Of a stretch of DNA of 64,000 nt, positions 1 through 11,874 are shown piece after piece. The notes below the pieces were generated by a model that saw only the letters and a program-made list of their open reading frames with translations, was not told the DNA's origin and searched no databases. The stretch is taken from the NCBI RefSeq assembly GCF_020991065.1, contig NZ_CP087710.1, positions 2,728,001-2,792,000 of the forward strand, read 5' to 3'. The stretch is from Nocardioides okcheonensis. Its GTDB lineage: Bacteria; Actinomycetota; Actinomycetes; Propionibacteriales; Nocardioidaceae. Position numbers and translations under genes: made by a program. How positions within the stretch are numbered: position 1 is the stretch's first letter; the number at the start of each line of letters is the position of its first letter.

Positions 1-1720
1 GTCTCCGTCGGGGTCTCGGTCGGCGTGACCGGCTCCTCGTAGGCGGAGACGAACAGCGTGATGGTGCTGTTCTGGTCGGCCGTCCCGCCGACCGGGATCT
101 GGTCGACCACGGTGCCCTTGGGCTCGACCGAGGTGGCGTCGACGCGGACGTCCGGCACGAAGCCGGCCTCGCGGATGGTGCGCTCGGCCTCGCCCTGCTT
201 GAGCCCGCGGACGTCCGGCACCTTCTCCGGGCCGTCGGAGTAGTAGACCGTCACGGTCGTGCCCTCCGCGACGGGCGTGCCGGCGGCCGGCTCGGTGCGC
301 AAGACCTGGAACCTGTCCTCGTCGGAGTCCTCCTCCTGGAAGCGCACCCTGAGGCTGGCCTCGACCAGGCGGGCACGGGCCTCCTTGCGGAGGCTCCCGA
401 CGACGAAGGGCACCTCCACCTCGGGCTTGCCGAGGGAGAGCACGAAGCTGATGGAGTCGCCGGGGTCGCGGAAGACGTCGCGCGCCGGGTCCTGGCTGAT
501 CACCTGGTCGGCCTGGACGGTGTCGGAGGTCTCCCGGGTGATCCGGCCGACCGAGAAGCCCGCGTCGCCGATCGCCGCGCGCGCCTCGTCCTCGGTCATC
601 CCGACCAGGTTCGGCACCGCGGTGCGCTCGGGCGCGTCGTCGAACAGCAGCCCGTTGAGGAACCAGGCACCGAGGCCGAGGAGCAGGACGAGGAGCAGGC
701 CGCCGAGCACCCATCCGGCCCGTCCGCCGCGTCGTGGCTCCTGCGGGGGCGGTGCGGCGGCTGCCGCGCCACCCATCCCCGCCAGGGTCGTCGTGGCGTC
801 CGGGGGCGGCACCGGCGGGACGTACGCCGTCGCCGCGGGGGCGGGTGCCACGGCGGGCGCCTGGATCGGGTGGCCCGCGAGGTAGCGCTCGATGTCGGCC
901 CGCATCGCGGCAGCACTCTGGTAGCGGTCCTCGACGCGCTTGGCGAGCGACTTCATCACGATCGCGTCGATCTCGGGGTCGAGCTGGTCGTCGAGGTCCG
1001 ACGGCGGCGAGGCCGGCTCGCGGACGTGCTGGTAGGCGACCGCCACCGGGCTGTCGCCGACGAACGGCGGGCGCCCGGTCAGCAGCTCGTACATCAGGCA
1101 GCCGGTGGAGTAGACGTCCGAGCGCGAGTCGACGGTCTCGCCGCGCGCCTGCTCGGGGGAGAGGTACTGGGCGGTCCCGACGACGGCGGCGGTCTGGGTC
1201 ATCGTGGAGGACGCGTCGGAGATCGCGCGGGCGATGCCGAAGTCCATCACCTTGACGTCGCCGGCCGGGGTCAGCATCACGTTGCCGGGCTTGATGTCGC
1301 GGTGGATGATCCCGGCGCGGTGGCTGTAGTCCAGCGCGGACAGCACGCCGGCGGTGATCTCCAGGGCTCGCTCGGGCAGGATCTTGCGGCCCTCGCGCAG
1401 GATGTCGCGCAGCGTCCGGCCCTCGACGCACTCCATCACGATGTAGGGCTGGGCCACGCCGGAGCCGTCGGTGGCCATCTCCTCGCCCGTGTCGTAGGTG
1501 GACACGATCGCGGGGTGGTTGAGCGAGGCCGACGACTGCGCCTCACGCCGGAAGCGCGCCTGGAACGTCGCGTCGCTCGCCAGGTCCGTGCGCAGCCGCT
1601 TCACGGCGACCGTGCGGCCCAGGCGCAGGTCCCGGCCCTTGCGGACCTCGGCCATCCCACCGCGGCCCAGCAGCTCGCCGAGCTCGTAGCGTCCGCCGAT
1701 CAGCGTCGGCTCCGACTGCG

Positions 1721-1724
<4 letters not shown>
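1..1724 (-). CDS. pknB: Ser/Thr protein kinase PknB with PASTA repeats (3' end outside window)
   Basis: Membrane-anchored eukaryotic-type kinase that senses peptidoglycan fragments and phosphorylates cell-wall and division proteins. About 574 codons are visible. In order: kinase domain (glycine loop [13 protein letters not shown] lysine, catalytic [16 protein letters not shown]-type segment YLSPEQA), a proline/alanine linker, one membrane helix near residue 320 ([16 protein letters not shown]), then three PASTA domains beginning PNLVGM, PFVVGS and PDVRGL. It ends at the window edge in a Thr/Pro/Glu-rich tail (TPTETPTET). The start ATG at 1724 overlaps the pknA stop by 4 nt (ATGA), so the two are translationally coupled. 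Three PASTA domains are seen; M. tuberculosis PknB has four, so the missing 3' end matters. Confidence 0.95.
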
Positions 1725-3264
<1,540 letters not shown>

Positions 3265-3268
<4 letters not shown>

Positions 3269-4725
3269 CGGTTGATCACCGCCTCCATGATCGCCTTCGC
3301 GATCGGGCCGCCGAGCAGGCCGCCGGCGATCTCCTCGCGGGCGGTGTCGCTGGACTGCACGAGCACCGCGACCGCGACCTGGGGGTCGTCGGCCGGGGCG
3401 AAGGAGACGAACCAGGCGTAGGGCGGGCGCTCGGCGGTGGACTGCGCGGTGCCGGTCTTGCCGGCGACCTCGACGCCCGGGATCTGCGCCGGGGTGGCGG
3501 TGCCGGTGTCGACGGTCGCGACCAGCATCTTCGTGAGCTCGTCGGCGGTGGTGCTGGAGATCGCCTTGCTGATGCTCTGCGGCTCGGTGCGGTCGAGGAC
3601 CGACAGGTTGGGCGCGCGCACCTCGTCGACGACGTAGGGGCGCATCACGTCGCCGTCGTTGGCGATCGCGGCGGCCACCATCGCCATCTGCAGCGGGGTC
3701 GCGGTCACGCTGGACTGGCCGATGCCGGACATCGCGGTCTGCGGGGCGTCCATGTCGCGCGGGTAGAGCGACCTCGCCTGGCCGCCGAGGTCCTCCAGCG
3801 AGGTGTCGTTGAAGCCGAACTTCTCGGCCTGGTCGGCCATCGCGTCGTTGCCGAGCTCGTTGGCGAGGCTGAGGAAGGTGACGTTGCAGGAGACCTGCAT
3901 GGCCTGGGTCATGGTGATCCGGCGGCCGCCGCAGTCGCCGCCGTCGTGGTTGCCGATGACGGTGGACGACTGGGGCAGCTTGAACCCGGAGCCGCCGGGG
4001 ACCATCGAGTCGGCGTCGTAGTTGCCGGACTCGATCGCCGCGGCCGCGGTGACCAGCTTGAACGTCGAGCCGGGCGGCAGCGTGGTGCCGATGGTGCGGT
4101 TGATCAGCGGCTGGCGCGGGTCGGCGTTGAGCTTCTCGCCCAGCTCGCCCACGGCCGTGAAGTCGTGGGAGGCGAAGTTGTTGGGGTCGAACGTCGGCGT
4201 CGAGGCCATCGCCAGGATCCGCCCGGTGGTGGGCTCGAGCGCCACCACGGCGCCCTGGGCGTCGCCCGGGAGGTTCTCCAGGCCGTTCCAGGCCGCGTCC
4301 TGCGCGGCGGCGTTGACGGTGAGCTGGACGTTGCCGCCCTTGGGGTCGCTGTTGCTGAGCAGGTCGACCAGGCGGGTGACGAACAGGCGCGAGTCGTCGC
4401 CGGACAGCACGTCGTTCTGCGAGCGCTCGACGCCGGTCTGGCTGAACCAGGAGAAGTAGCCGGTGATGGGGGCGTACTTGAAGGGCTCGGAGTAGGTCCG
4501 CTGGAACTTGTACTGGTCGTCGGAGGGCACGCTGCGCGCGATCGCCTCCTTGCCGACGAGGATCGCGCCGCGCTCACGGGAGAACGTCGCGGTGATGATC
4601 CGGCGGTTGCGTGGGTCCTGCGCGAGGTCGTCGGAGCGCACGGCCATCAGGTAGGTGGCGTTGACCAGCAGCGCGAGGAAGAGCAGCAGGCAGAAGACCG
4701 AGACGACGCGGATGGGCTTGTTCAC
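3265..4725 (-). CDS. pbpA: Penicillin-binding protein PbpA (class B transpeptidase)
   Basis: D,D-transpeptidase that cross-links peptidoglycan, working with the SEDS protein encoded just upstream. 486 aa, close to M. tuberculosis PbpA (491). An N-terminal signal anchor ([20 protein letters not shown]) is followed by the dimerization region and the transpeptidase domain. Active-site motifs are visible: STFK (serine nucleophile), SCN and KTGTAQ. It overlaps rodA by 4 nt at its start and pknA by 4 nt at its end, fitting one polycistronic message. In mycobacteria PbpA is a substrate of PknB; that link is known from the family, not shown here. Confidence 0.96.
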
Positions 4726-6128
4726 TTCAGCTTCACCACCTGGGTGTGCTCGCTGTCCGCCTCGGCGTCGTCGACGGGGTCGAGGCGGGGAGCGGGACGG
4801 CGGGCCTGGTCGGAGATGCGCAGCAGCAGCGCGACCACGACCCAGTTGGCGACCAGCGAGGAGCCGCCGTAGGACAGGAACGGGGTGGTGAGGCCGGTCA
4901 GCGGGATCAGGCCGGTGACGCCGCCGATGACGACGAAGACCTGGAGCGCGACGATCGCGCCGAGGCCGACGGCCATCAGCTTGCCGAAGCCGTCGCGCGA
5001 GATCAGCGCGATCCGCAGCGCCCGCTCGACGATCAGGCCGTAGCAGAGCACGATCGCCATGACGGCGGTGAGGCCCAGCTCCTCGCCGATCGCGGCGATG
5101 ATGTAGTCGGACTCGGCGTAGGTGATCCGCTCGGGGAAGCCGTTGCCGAGGCCGCGGCCGATCAGGCCGCCCCAGCCCATGCCGAAGAGCGCCTCGACGG
5201 GCTGGTAGCTGCCGGGGGAGGCGTCGTAGTAGTCCATCGGGTGCAGCCAGAAGTTGAACCGGTTCTGCACGTTGCCGACGAAGGTGTACGCCGCGACCGC
5301 GCCGGCCGCGAACAGCAGCCCGCCGACGACCAGCCAGCCGGGCCGCTCGGTGGCGACGTAGAGCATCACGAGGAACAGGCCGAAGAACAGCAGCGAGGAG
5401 CCCAGGTCGTTCTGGAGCACCAGGATCATCATCGAGATGCCGAACATGGCGAGGATCGGGCCGAGGTCGCGCCCACGCGGCAGGTCGACGAAGACCACCC
5501 GCCGTCCGGCGAGCGCGAGCGCGTCGCGGTGGAGCACGAGGTACCCGGAGAACGCGATGACCAGCAGGACCTTGGCGACCTCGCCGGGCTGGAAGCTGAA
5601 CCCGGCGACGTTGATCCAGATGTTGGCGCCGTTCTTGCCGCTGCCGATGACCGGCAGGAACGGCAGGACCAGCAGCAGGATGCCGCCCAGGCCGGCGGTG
5701 TAGGTGAAGCGCTGCAGGACGCGGTGGTCGCGCAGCAGCACCAGCGTCGCGACGAAGAGGATGACGCCGAGGGTCATCCAGACCAGCTGCTGGCGGGCGA
5801 AGTCCTGGTTGGCGCGGTCGAGCGCGGCGTAGGTGAGGTCGAGCCGATGGATGACGGCCAGGCCCAGGCCGTTGAGCGCGGCCACGAGCGGCAGCAGCAC
5901 CGGGTCGGCGTAGGGCGCGACGAGGCGGACGGTCACGTGGGCGACCACGATCAGCCCGGTCAGCCAGCCGCCGTAGCCGACCAGGTCGGCCGGGACGACG
6001 CCCTCGACGCCGAGCCCGACCGCGGCGTAGGCGCCGATGCCGACCGCGAGGGCGAGCAGCAGCAGGAACAGCTCCGCGCCCCGGCGGCGCCGGTGCACGA
6101 AGCCCATCAGGGTGCCGTTCTGGCTCAT
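4722..6128 (-). CDS. rodA: SEDS peptidoglycan glycosyltransferase RodA/FtsW family
   Basis: Polytopic membrane protein of 468 aa that polymerizes lipid II into glycan strands and pairs with a class B PBP. It has about ten to twelve hydrophobic helices. Family signatures are present: GANIWINVAGFSFQPGEVAK, LQNDLGSSLL, the loop with GWGGLIGRGLGNG, the acidic EELGL stretch, and TTPFLSYGGSS near the C terminus. ATG at 6128 lies 19 nt after the pstP stop. A charged cytoplasmic tail (DDAEADSEHTQ) ends the protein. Confidence 0.96.
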   Translation of the reverse strand: MSQNGTLMGFVHRRRRGAELFLLLLALAVGIGAYAAVGLGVEGVVPADLVGYGGWLTGLIVVAHVTVRLVAPYADPVLLPLVAALNGLGLAVIHRLDLTYAALDRANQDFARQQLVWMTLGVILFVATLVLLRDHRVLQRFTYTAGLGGILLLVLPFLPVIGSGKNGANIWINVAGFSFQPGEVAKVLLVIAFSGYLVLHRDALALAGRRVVFVDLPRGRDLGPILAMFGISMMILVLQNDLGSSLLFFGLFLVMLYVATERPGWLVVGGLLFAAGAVAAYTFVGNVQNRFNFWLHPMDYYDASPGSYQPVEALFGMGWGGLIGRGLGNGFPERITYAESDYIIAAIGEELGLTAVMAIVLCYGLIVERALRIALISRDGFGKLMAVGLGAIVALQVFVVIGGVTGLIPLTGLTTPFLSYGGSSLVANWVVVALLLRISDQARRPAPRLDPVDDAEADSEHTQVVKLK

Positions 6129-6147
6129 CGAGTGCCTCCCGTCACGC

Positions 6148-7398
6148 TCAGCCGACGTCCTGGCGCGCGGCGTAGTTGTCGACGGTGAGGCGCGCGTCGT
6201 CGAGCGAGTCGGCCTCGATGCCCTCGCGCACCTGCTCGGCGTCGATGTCGCTCAGCCGGTCGAGGTCGACGTCGGTGGTCTCGTAGGGGTGGGACAGGGA
6301 GACGCCGGGCAGGGACGCGTCGATGCCGCGGAAGATCGCGACCTTGCCGTCCTGCTCGGCGACGTAGAACTGCTGCTGGCTCCACGACCAGCCGGCGGCC
6401 AGCACCACCCACGCCACGCCGAGCACGACGGCGAGGACGAGCAGCCGGCGCAGCCACGCGAAGCGGCGCGGGGGCCGCGGGGCGTAGCGGGCGGTCTCGT
6501 GGTCGATCGGGTCGGCGGCGAACGCACCCTCGGGCACGTCGCCCGGGACGGGCGGGATCTCGCCGGTGTCGCCGGAGCGGTGCCCGCGGAACAGGCCGCC
6601 GACGGCGCCCGCGGCCCCGGAGAGGGGCGTACGCCGCGGCAGGTCGGCCGCGGCACCCACGAGCAGCGGCGCCAGGTCCTCGGCGGGCGGCTGCTCGCTG
6701 ACCTCGGCGACCACGCAGGTGACGTTGTCGGTGCTGCCGGCCTCGAGGCTGGCACGCACCAGCTCGACCGCGGCGTAGTCGGGCGTGCCGCTGGCGAGGA
6801 TGTCGGCGATCCGGTCGTCGGTGAGCGTGCCGCAGGCGCCGTCGCTGCAGACCAGGACCCGGTCGCCGGGCTCGGCGGGGAACTCGAAGAGGTCGGGCTC
6901 CTCGTGGCGGATCCCGTCGAGGGCCTTGAGGATGAGGTTGCGGTGCGGGTGGGTCCGCGACTGCTCCTCGGTGATCCGGCCCTCGTCGATGAGCGACTGG
7001 ACGAAGGTGTGGTCGTGGGTGAGCTGGCGCAGCTGGCCGCGCCGCTGGAGGTAGGCCCGGCTGTCGCCGATGTGGCCGATCGCGAACCGGGTGCCGTCGA
7101 AGAGCGCGACCGTGGCGGTGGTGGAGGTGCCGTTGAGGGCGGGGTCCTCCTCGACCAGCTCGGCGATCCGGTCGTCGGCGCGGTGCAGGGCCCCGGCGAC
7201 CTGGCCGACGACGTCGTCGTCGGGCTCGCGGTCGAGCTTGCGGAGCGCCTGGACGGCGGTGCTGGAGGCGAGGTCGCCGCGGACGGCGCCGCCGACGCCG
7301 TCGCAGACCGTGAGCAGCCACGGACCGGCGTAGCCGCTGTCCTGGTTCTCGCGACGCACCCGCCCCACGTCGGAGATCGCCGAGTAGTGGAGGTACAT
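6148..7398 (-). CDS. pstP: PP2C-family Ser/Thr phosphatase PstP
   Basis: Metal-dependent phosphatase that reverses PknA/PknB phosphorylation. 416 aa from the ATG at 7398 (MYLHYSAISDVG); this start is preferred because it overlaps the fhaB stop (TGATG) and begins the conserved domain, whereas the longer open frame runs into fhaB. PP2C motifs: ENQDS, CDGVGG, GHIGDSRAYL, CSDGACGTL and GSTDNVTCVV. The standard SDG(L) position reads SDGAC, a small variation. A basic juxtamembrane stretch, one membrane helix (LLVLAVVLGVAWVVLAAGW) and an extracytoplasmic tail of about 85 aa follow, as in M. tuberculosis PstP. Confidence 0.95.
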   Translation of the reverse strand: MYLHYSAISDVGRVRRENQDSGYAGPWLLTVCDGVGGAVRGDLASSTAVQALRKLDREPDDDVVGQVAGALHRADDRIAELVEEDPALNGTSTTATVALFDGTRFAIGHIGDSRAYLQRRGQLRQLTHDHTFVQSLIDEGRITEEQSRTHPHRNLILKALDGIRHEEPDLFEFPAEPGDRVLVCSDGACGTLTDDRIADILASGTPDYAAVELVRASLEAGSTDNVTCVVAEVSEQPPAEDLAPLLVGAAADLPRRTPLSGAAGAVGGLFRGHRSGDTGEIPPVPGDVPEGAFAADPIDHETARYAPRPPRRFAWLRRLLVLAVVLGVAWVVLAAGWSWSQQQFYVAEQDGKVAIFRGIDASLPGVSLSHPYETTDVDLDRLSDIDAEQVREGIEADSLDDARLTVDNYAARQDVG

Positions 7399-7874
7399 CA
7401 CTTGCGCAGCTCCAGGATCGTCTTCCCGACGCGCACCTGCACCCCGAGACCGATCGTGGTGGGCTGGGTGATGCGCACGGGACCGACGTAGGTGCCGTTG
7501 GTGGAGCCGAGGTCCTCCACGAACCACTCGTCGCCGCTGCTGGCGATGCGGGCGTGGCGGGTCGAGACGTAGTCGTCGTCGAGCTTGATCGCGGCGTCGC
7601 TGCCCCGCCCGATGAGGAGGGGCGCGTCGGCGAGCTCGGCGCGGACGCCGGGGTTCTCGCCCTCGACGACCAGCAGGTGGGTCGGCGCGCCGCGGCGCGG
7701 CTTGCGCGGCGCCTTGGGCTTGCGCCCGGTCGGGACCGGCCCGGAGCCGCGGGCGGTCTCGGGGACGCGGGCCCCGAACATGTCCGAGCGGATCACCGAG
7801 ATCGCCGAGAGGACGAAGATCCAGAGCACGGCGAGGAACGCCGCGCGGATCAGGAACAGGGTCAGCTCAGACAT
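7398..7874 (-). CDS. fhaB: FHA-domain protein FhaB (FipA)
   Basis: Small membrane-tethered phosphothreonine reader, 158 aa. N-terminal hydrophobic helix (LFLIRAAFLAVLWIFVLSAISVI), a basic linker (RKPKAPRKPRRG), then an FHA domain with LLIGRGSD, the S/H element VSTRHARI and GSTNGTYVG. It overlaps fhaA by 8 nt at the start and pstP by 1 nt at the end. Family members link PknA/PknB signals to the division and elongation machinery. Confidence 0.94.
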   Translation of the reverse strand: MSELTLFLIRAAFLAVLWIFVLSAISVIRSDMFGARVPETARGSGPVPTGRKPKAPRKPRRGAPTHLLVVEGENPGVRAELADAPLLIGRGSDAAIKLDDDYVSTRHARIASSGDEWFVEDLGSTNGTYVGPVRITQPTTIGLGVQVRVGKTILELRK

Positions 7875-8583
7875 TCCAGCCCCCGGCCTCGTCGCGGCCG
7901 CCGTCGATGCGGACCGTCATGTCGGTGTGGCCGATCCGGATGGTCGAGCCGTCGCGCAGGCGCGCCCGGGCCACCTTGGAGCCGTCCACCAGGATCCCGT
8001 TGGTCGAGCCGAGGTCGACCGCCTCGACCCCGTCGACCGACACCTCGAGCTCGAGGTGGCGCCGGCTCACGCCCGGGTCGTTGATCCGCAGGTCGGCCTC
8101 GGTGCCGCGCCCGACGACCAGGCCCGGCGGGCGCAGCGGGTGGCGGGTGCCGTTGACCTCGAGGGTCGCGTGCGAGGCACGCGTGCGGGTGCGTTGGTCG
8201 TTGTCGGTGACGCTGGCCTGCGCCTTGCTGCGGATCCGGAAGCGGCCGGTGGTGAGGTCGTCGGCCTCCTCGAAGGCGATGGTGACCGGACCGGTGAAGA
8301 CGTAGCCCTGCGCGTCGGCGTGGTCCTGCAGCTGGTCGACGAGGTCCTGCTCGAGCGCGCGACCGAGGCCGCCGATGCGCTCGAGGTCGGTCGCGGACAG
8401 CTCGACGTGGAAGTCGTTGGGCACCAGGCGGCGCTGGCGGCTCATCACCTGGGCGTTGTTGTCGCACTCGCGCTGCAGCGCGGCCGCGATCTCGACGGGC
8501 TGCACCGCGCTGCGGAAGGCGCGGGCGAAGACTCCGGAGATGAGTCCCTCGAGCCGCTGCTCGAAGCGCTGCAGGGCGTTCAT
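7867..8583 (-). CDS. fhaA: FHA-domain protein FhaA with DUF3662 N-terminal domain
   Basis: First gene of the cell-wall signalling operon; 238 aa from ATG at 8583. This start has a strong ribosome site (GGAGAGGAGG) and begins the typical MNALQRFEQRLEGL. A DUF3662-type domain fills residues 1-115 (RAFRSAVQPVEIAAALQRE, VPNDFHVELS) and an FHA domain the C terminus (VVGRGTEADLRI, VSRRHLEL, GSTNGILVDG). In mycobacteria FhaA binds phosphorylated kinase and the pseudokinase MviN. A possible -10 (TACGCT, plus-strand AGCGTA at 8665-8670) lies about 85 nt upstream. Confidence 0.93.
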   Translation of the reverse strand: MNALQRFEQRLEGLISGVFARAFRSAVQPVEIAAALQRECDNNAQVMSRQRRLVPNDFHVELSATDLERIGGLGRALEQDLVDQLQDHADAQGYVFTGPVTIAFEEADDLTTGRFRIRSKAQASVTDNDQRTRTRASHATLEVNGTRHPLRPPGLVVGRGTEADLRINDPGVSRRHLELEVSVDGVEAVDLGSTNGILVDGSKVARARLRDGSTIRIGHTDMTVRIDGGRDEAGGWNV

Positions 8584-8787
8584 CGGCGGGGCCTCCTCTC
8601 CTTGCGCTCGGGTCGCGTCGTCGTGGTGGGCAGGCGTCACTGGACCGCCCGGCCGGTGCGGCCGAGCGTACCGGCCGAGCGCCGTCGCGCCACTCAGCCG
8701 CCCCGGTCGCCCACCCGTCCGAGCGAGACGTCACGGTGCGCGGTCGCCGGCACGACCACGCACCATGACGTCGCGCGAGGCGGCCGA

Positions 8788-8818
8788 TTGGGAGGCCGCG
8801 CGCGCCGTGGGGTAGCCT
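8788..8818 (+). promoter_or_regulatory. Promoter of tRNA-Leu
   Basis: TTGGGA (8788-8793) and TAGCCT (8813-8818) are separated by 19 nt and sit 14 nt before the mature tRNA 5' end. This fits a sigma70-type housekeeping promoter with a slightly long spacer. Confidence 0.55.
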
Positions 8819-8831
8819 GAGCCCGCTTCTG

Positions 8832-8918
8832 GCGCGAGTGGCGGAATAGGCAGACGCGCACGGTTCAGGTCCGTGTGTCCGAAAGGACGTGGGGGTTCAA
8901 CTCCCCCCTCGCGCACCA
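8832..8918 (+). tRNA. tRNA-Leu (anticodon CAG), CCA encoded
   Basis: Acceptor strand GCGCGAG (8832-8838) pairs with CTCGCGC (8908-8914), followed by discriminator A and encoded CCA (8916-8918). The anticodon arm is CACGG-TTCAGGT-CCGTG, giving anticodon CAG for CUG codons. A long variable arm (TGTCCGAAAGGACG) marks a type II tRNA such as leucine, and the T arm GGGGGTTCAACTCCCCC is perfect. Confidence 0.97.
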
Positions 8919-8923
8919 GCATC

Positions 8924-8952
8924 GAAGGCCCCGGACATCGTCCGGGGCCTTC
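8924..8952 (+). terminator. Rho-independent-like terminator of tRNA-Leu
   Basis: Perfect 13-bp stem GAAGGCCCCGGAC / GTCCGGGGCCTTC with a 3-nt ATC loop starts 5 nt after the CCA end. Only a weak T tract follows (GTCGTTCC), as is common in GC-rich actinobacteria. Confidence 0.8.
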
Positions 8953-9057
8953 GTCGTTCCCGACCGCGTTGCCAGCGCGCGTCCGACCGCCGGGACCTCC
9001 GGCGCGCCGCCCCCACCCGGGCGCGTCGAGGGGGTGGCACGCACGGGTCACCCGCGT

Positions 9058-9095
9058 CGGGACCTCCGTCCCGCGGGCGCCGGGACCATGGGCCC
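9058..9095 (+). promoter_or_regulatory. Paired palindromes upstream of cheA
   Basis: GGGACCTCCGTCCC (9059-9072) and GGGACCATGGGCCC (9082-9095) have centres 23 bp apart, on the same helix face. They resemble the GGGAC-N4-G(T/G)CCC core bound by DosR/DevR-type NarL-family regulators. Similar sites precede other genes in this window. Function is inferred from shape only. Confidence 0.4.
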
Positions 9096-9195
9096 GATCG
9101 CTCCCGCGCCCCTCAGGAGCCCCCCGCCGGGGCCGATCCGAGGCTCGACAAGACCTCTCTGGTCTTCCCTGCGGACGGAGCCCACGTTGGATGCC

Positions 9196-11433
9196 ATGGA
9201 CGGCCTCGACGAGATCATCGGCGAGTTCCTGGTCGAGAGCCACGAGAACCTCGACCAGCTGGACCGCGACCTCATCGCGCTGGAGCGCGACCCCTCCTCC
9301 TCCACGCTGCTCGCCAGCGTCTTCCGCACCATCCACACGATCAAGGGCACCAGCGGCTTCCTGGCGTTCTCGATCCTGGAGTCGGTGACGCACGTCGGCG
9401 AGAGCCTGCTGGCCCGCCTGCGCGACGGCGAGCTGGCCCTGACCCCCGGCCTCACCAGCCTGCTGCTCGAGGTCGTCGATGCCGTCCGCTCCCTGCTCAC
9501 CAACATCGAGCACACCGGGGCCGAGGGCACCGAGACGTACGACGGGCTGGTGGCGCGCCTCGCGGCCGTGCTCGACGGCGAGCTGCCCGAGGACCCCGCC
9601 GCGCCCGAGGCCGACGAGGCTGCCGACGAGACCGACTCCGACGAGCCGGCCGAGGAGCCGGCCGAGGAGTCGGAGCACGACCTGCCCGCCCCCGCGACGC
9701 TGGGTGTCGTCCCGGCCCGCACCGACGCCGCCGACGTGCCGGACACCGCCGCCGCCGAGGAGCCGGCCGAGGGCCGCCGCTCGGTGGCCGACAGCACCAT
9801 CCGCGTCGACGTCGCGCTGCTCGACTCGCTGATGAACCTGGTCGGCGAGCTGGTGCTCACCCGCAACCAGATGCTCCAGCGCGTCGCCACGCGCGAGGAC
9901 GTCGAGCTGGCCCGCACCACCCACCGGCTCAACCTGGTGGCCGGCGAGCTGCAGGAGAGCGTCATGAAGATGCGCCTGCAGCAGATCGACACGCTGTGGA
10001 GCAAGCTGCCCCGCGTCGTCCGCGACCTCTCGGTGCAGCTCGGCAAGAGCGTCGAGCTGGACATGCGCGGCAAGGAGACCGAGCTCGACAAGACCATCCT
10101 CGAGGCGGTCCGCGACCCGCTGACCCACCTGGTCCGCAACAGCATCGACCACGGCATCGAGAAGCCCGACGTCCGCACCGCGCAGGGGAAGCCGGCCCAC
10201 GGCACCCTGTCGATGCGCGCCTTCCACGAGGGCGGCCAGGTCAACATCGAGATCACCGACGACGGCGCCGGCATCGACCCCGCCCGGCTGCGCGACAAGG
10301 CCGTCTCGAAGGGCCTGATGGACCGCGAGACCGCGGCGCGCCTGAGCGACCACGAGGCCGTCAACCTGATCTTCACGCCCGGGTTCTCCACCGCCGAGGG
10401 CGTCACCAACGTGTCGGGCCGCGGCGTCGGGATGGACGTGGTGCGCACCAACATCGAGCGCATCGGCGGCGCGATCGACCTCTCCAGCGAGCCCGGCTCG
10501 GGCACGACGGTCCGGATCCGGATCCCGCTGACGCTGGCGATCATCCCCGCCCTGGTGGTCTCCGCGGCCGGGCACCGGTTCGCGATCCCGCAGGTCAACC
10601 TGCTCGAGCTGGTCCGCCTCGACGCGGCGCAGGCCGCGACCGCGATCGAGAGCGTGCACGGCTCGCCGGTCTACCGGCTGCGCGGTCGCCTGCTCCCGCT
10701 GGTCGACCTGCGCGAGACCCTCGACCTCCCCGGCGTCGAGCGCGAGACGACCTACGTCGCGGTGCTCAAGGCCGACAACCAGCAGTACGGCCTGGTCGTC
10801 GACGACATCCTCGACACCGAGGAGATCGTGGTGAAGCCGCTCGGCACGCACCTGCGCCAGCTGCCGCTCTACGCCGGCGCCACCATCATGGGCGACGGCG
10901 CGGTCGCGCTCATCCTGGACGCCACCGCCCTCGCCCGGCGCGCCGGCATGACCCCCGAGGCCGAGCTCGGCACGCTCGCCGCGCACGGCGCCGACGCCAG
11001 CGAGGACGCGGCCTCCCTGCTCCTCGTCGAGCTCGGCGACGGTCGTCGCGCGGCGATCCCCGTCGCGGCGGTCGACCGGCTCGAGGAGATCGAGCGCGGC
11101 CGCATCGAGCGGGCCGGCCACCACGAGGTCGTCCAGCACCGCGGCCAGATCCTCCCGCTGGTGCGCCTCGACCACGTGCTCCACGGCGACGCCGGCCACC
11201 AGGGGCTCTCCACGCTCCAGGTGGTGGTGTGCCGCCAGGGCGAGCAGCAGGCCGGGGTGGTCGTCAACGCGATCCTCGACATCGTCGAGGCCACGCTGGA
11301 CGCGCGTACGCCCCTCGACTCCACCGGCGGCGACGGCTCGGCCGTCGTGTCGGGCCACGTCACCGAGCTCGTCGACATCGCCCAGGTCTTCGCCGGACTC
11401 CCGTCCGGTGACCGCCTGGCCTGGTCGGCCTAG
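9196..11433 (+). CDS. cheA: Chemotaxis histidine kinase CheA with two tandem CheW-like domains
   Basis: Receptor-coupled kinase that phosphorylates CheY and CheB. 745 aa. Hpt domain with phosphoacceptor His47 ([12 protein letters not shown]); an acidic Ala/Glu/Pro linker (about 130-200) in place of a clear CheY-binding P2 domain; dimerization helices ([19 protein letters not shown]); ATPase with N box [13 protein letters not shown]1 DDGAGID and G2 GRGVGMDVV; then two CheW-like domains (about 450-580 and 600-735) instead of the usual one. The ATG at 9196 is chosen because the Hpt helix starts there; an in-frame TTG at 9187 has a GGAG 6 nt upstream and may be the true start. First gene of a nine-gene operon. 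No flagellar gene is seen nearby. Confidence 0.95.
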   Translation: MDGLDEIIGEFLVESHENLDQLDRDLIALERDPSSSTLLASVFRTIHTIKGTSGFLAFSILESVTHVGESLLARLRDGELALTPGLTSLLLEVVDAVRSLLTNIEHTGAEGTETYDGLVARLAAVLDGELPEDPAAPEADEAADETDSDEPAEEPAEESEHDLPAPATLGVVPARTDAADVPDTAAAEEPAEGRRSVADSTIRVDVALLDSLMNLVGELVLTRNQMLQRVATREDVELARTTHRLNLVAGELQESVMKMRLQQIDTLWSKLPRVVRDLSVQLGKSVELDMRGKETELDKTILEAVRDPLTHLVRNSIDHGIEKPDVRTAQGKPAHGTLSMRAFHEGGQVNIEITDDGAGIDPARLRDKAVSKGLMDRETAARLSDHEAVNLIFTPGFSTAEGVTNVSGRGVGMDVVRTNIERIGGAIDLSSEPGSGTTVRIRIPLTLAIIPALVVSAAGHRFAIPQVNLLELVRLDAAQAATAIESVHGSPVYRLRGRLLPLVDLRETLDLPGVERETTYVAVLKADNQQYGLVVDDILDTEEIVVKPLGTHLRQLPLYAGATIMGDGAVALILDATALARRAGMTPEAELGTLAAHGADASEDAASLLLVELGDGRRAAIPVAAVDRLEEIERGRIERAGHHEVVQHRGQILPLVRLDHVLHGDAGHQGLSTLQVVVCRQGEQQAGVVVNAILDIVEATLDARTPLDSTGGDGSAVVSGHVTELVDIAQVFAGLPSGDRLAWSA

Positions 11434-11442
11434 GAGGCCCTG

Positions 11443-11874
11443 ATGTCCCAGTACTGCACCTTCGCCCTCGACGGACACGTCTTCGGCGTCCCGGTCTCCT
11501 CCGTCCAGGAGGTGCTGCGCTCGCAGGACCTCACGGTGGTGCCCCTGGCACCCGACGAGATCGCCGGCCTGCTCAACCTCCGCGGCCAGATCGTCACGAT
11601 GCTCGAGCTCCGGGCCCGGCTGGGGCTCCCGCCCCGCGAGCCCGACGCCCCGTCGGTCAACGTCGTCGTGAAGTCGCCGGACGGCAGCGCCGTCAGCCTG
11701 GTCGTCGACGAGATCGGCGACGTCCTCGCTCCCTCGAGGGACGCCTTCGAGGCACCGCCGGACACCGTGCCGGCCTCCATCCGCAGCCTCGTGACCCGCG
11801 TCTGCAAGCTCGACACCCACCTCATGCTCCTGCTCGACACCGAGCGCGCAGTCACCTCCGAAGGAATGTCATGA
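11443..11874 (+). CDS. cheW: Chemotaxis coupling protein CheW
   Basis: Adaptor that bridges receptors and CheA. 143 aa with the typical CheW fold: [21 protein letters not shown], the [13 protein letters not shown] signature and VDEIGDVL. It lies 9 nt after cheA with AGGAGG immediately upstream of its ATG, and overlaps the receptor gene by 4 nt. Confidence 0.95.
   Translation: MSQYCTFALDGHVFGVPVSSVQEVLRSQDLTVVPLAPDEIAGLLNLRGQIVTMLELRARLGLPPREPDAPSVNVVVKSPDGSAVSLVVDEIGDVLAPSRDAFEAPPDTVPASIRSLVTRVCKLDTHLMLLLDTERAVTSEGMS

Noticed and set aside
8731..11820. 1029-aa open frame antisense to cheA
   Set aside because: Covers the tRNA, cheA and cheW on the opposite strand and has no recognisable motif; a GC-skew shadow.
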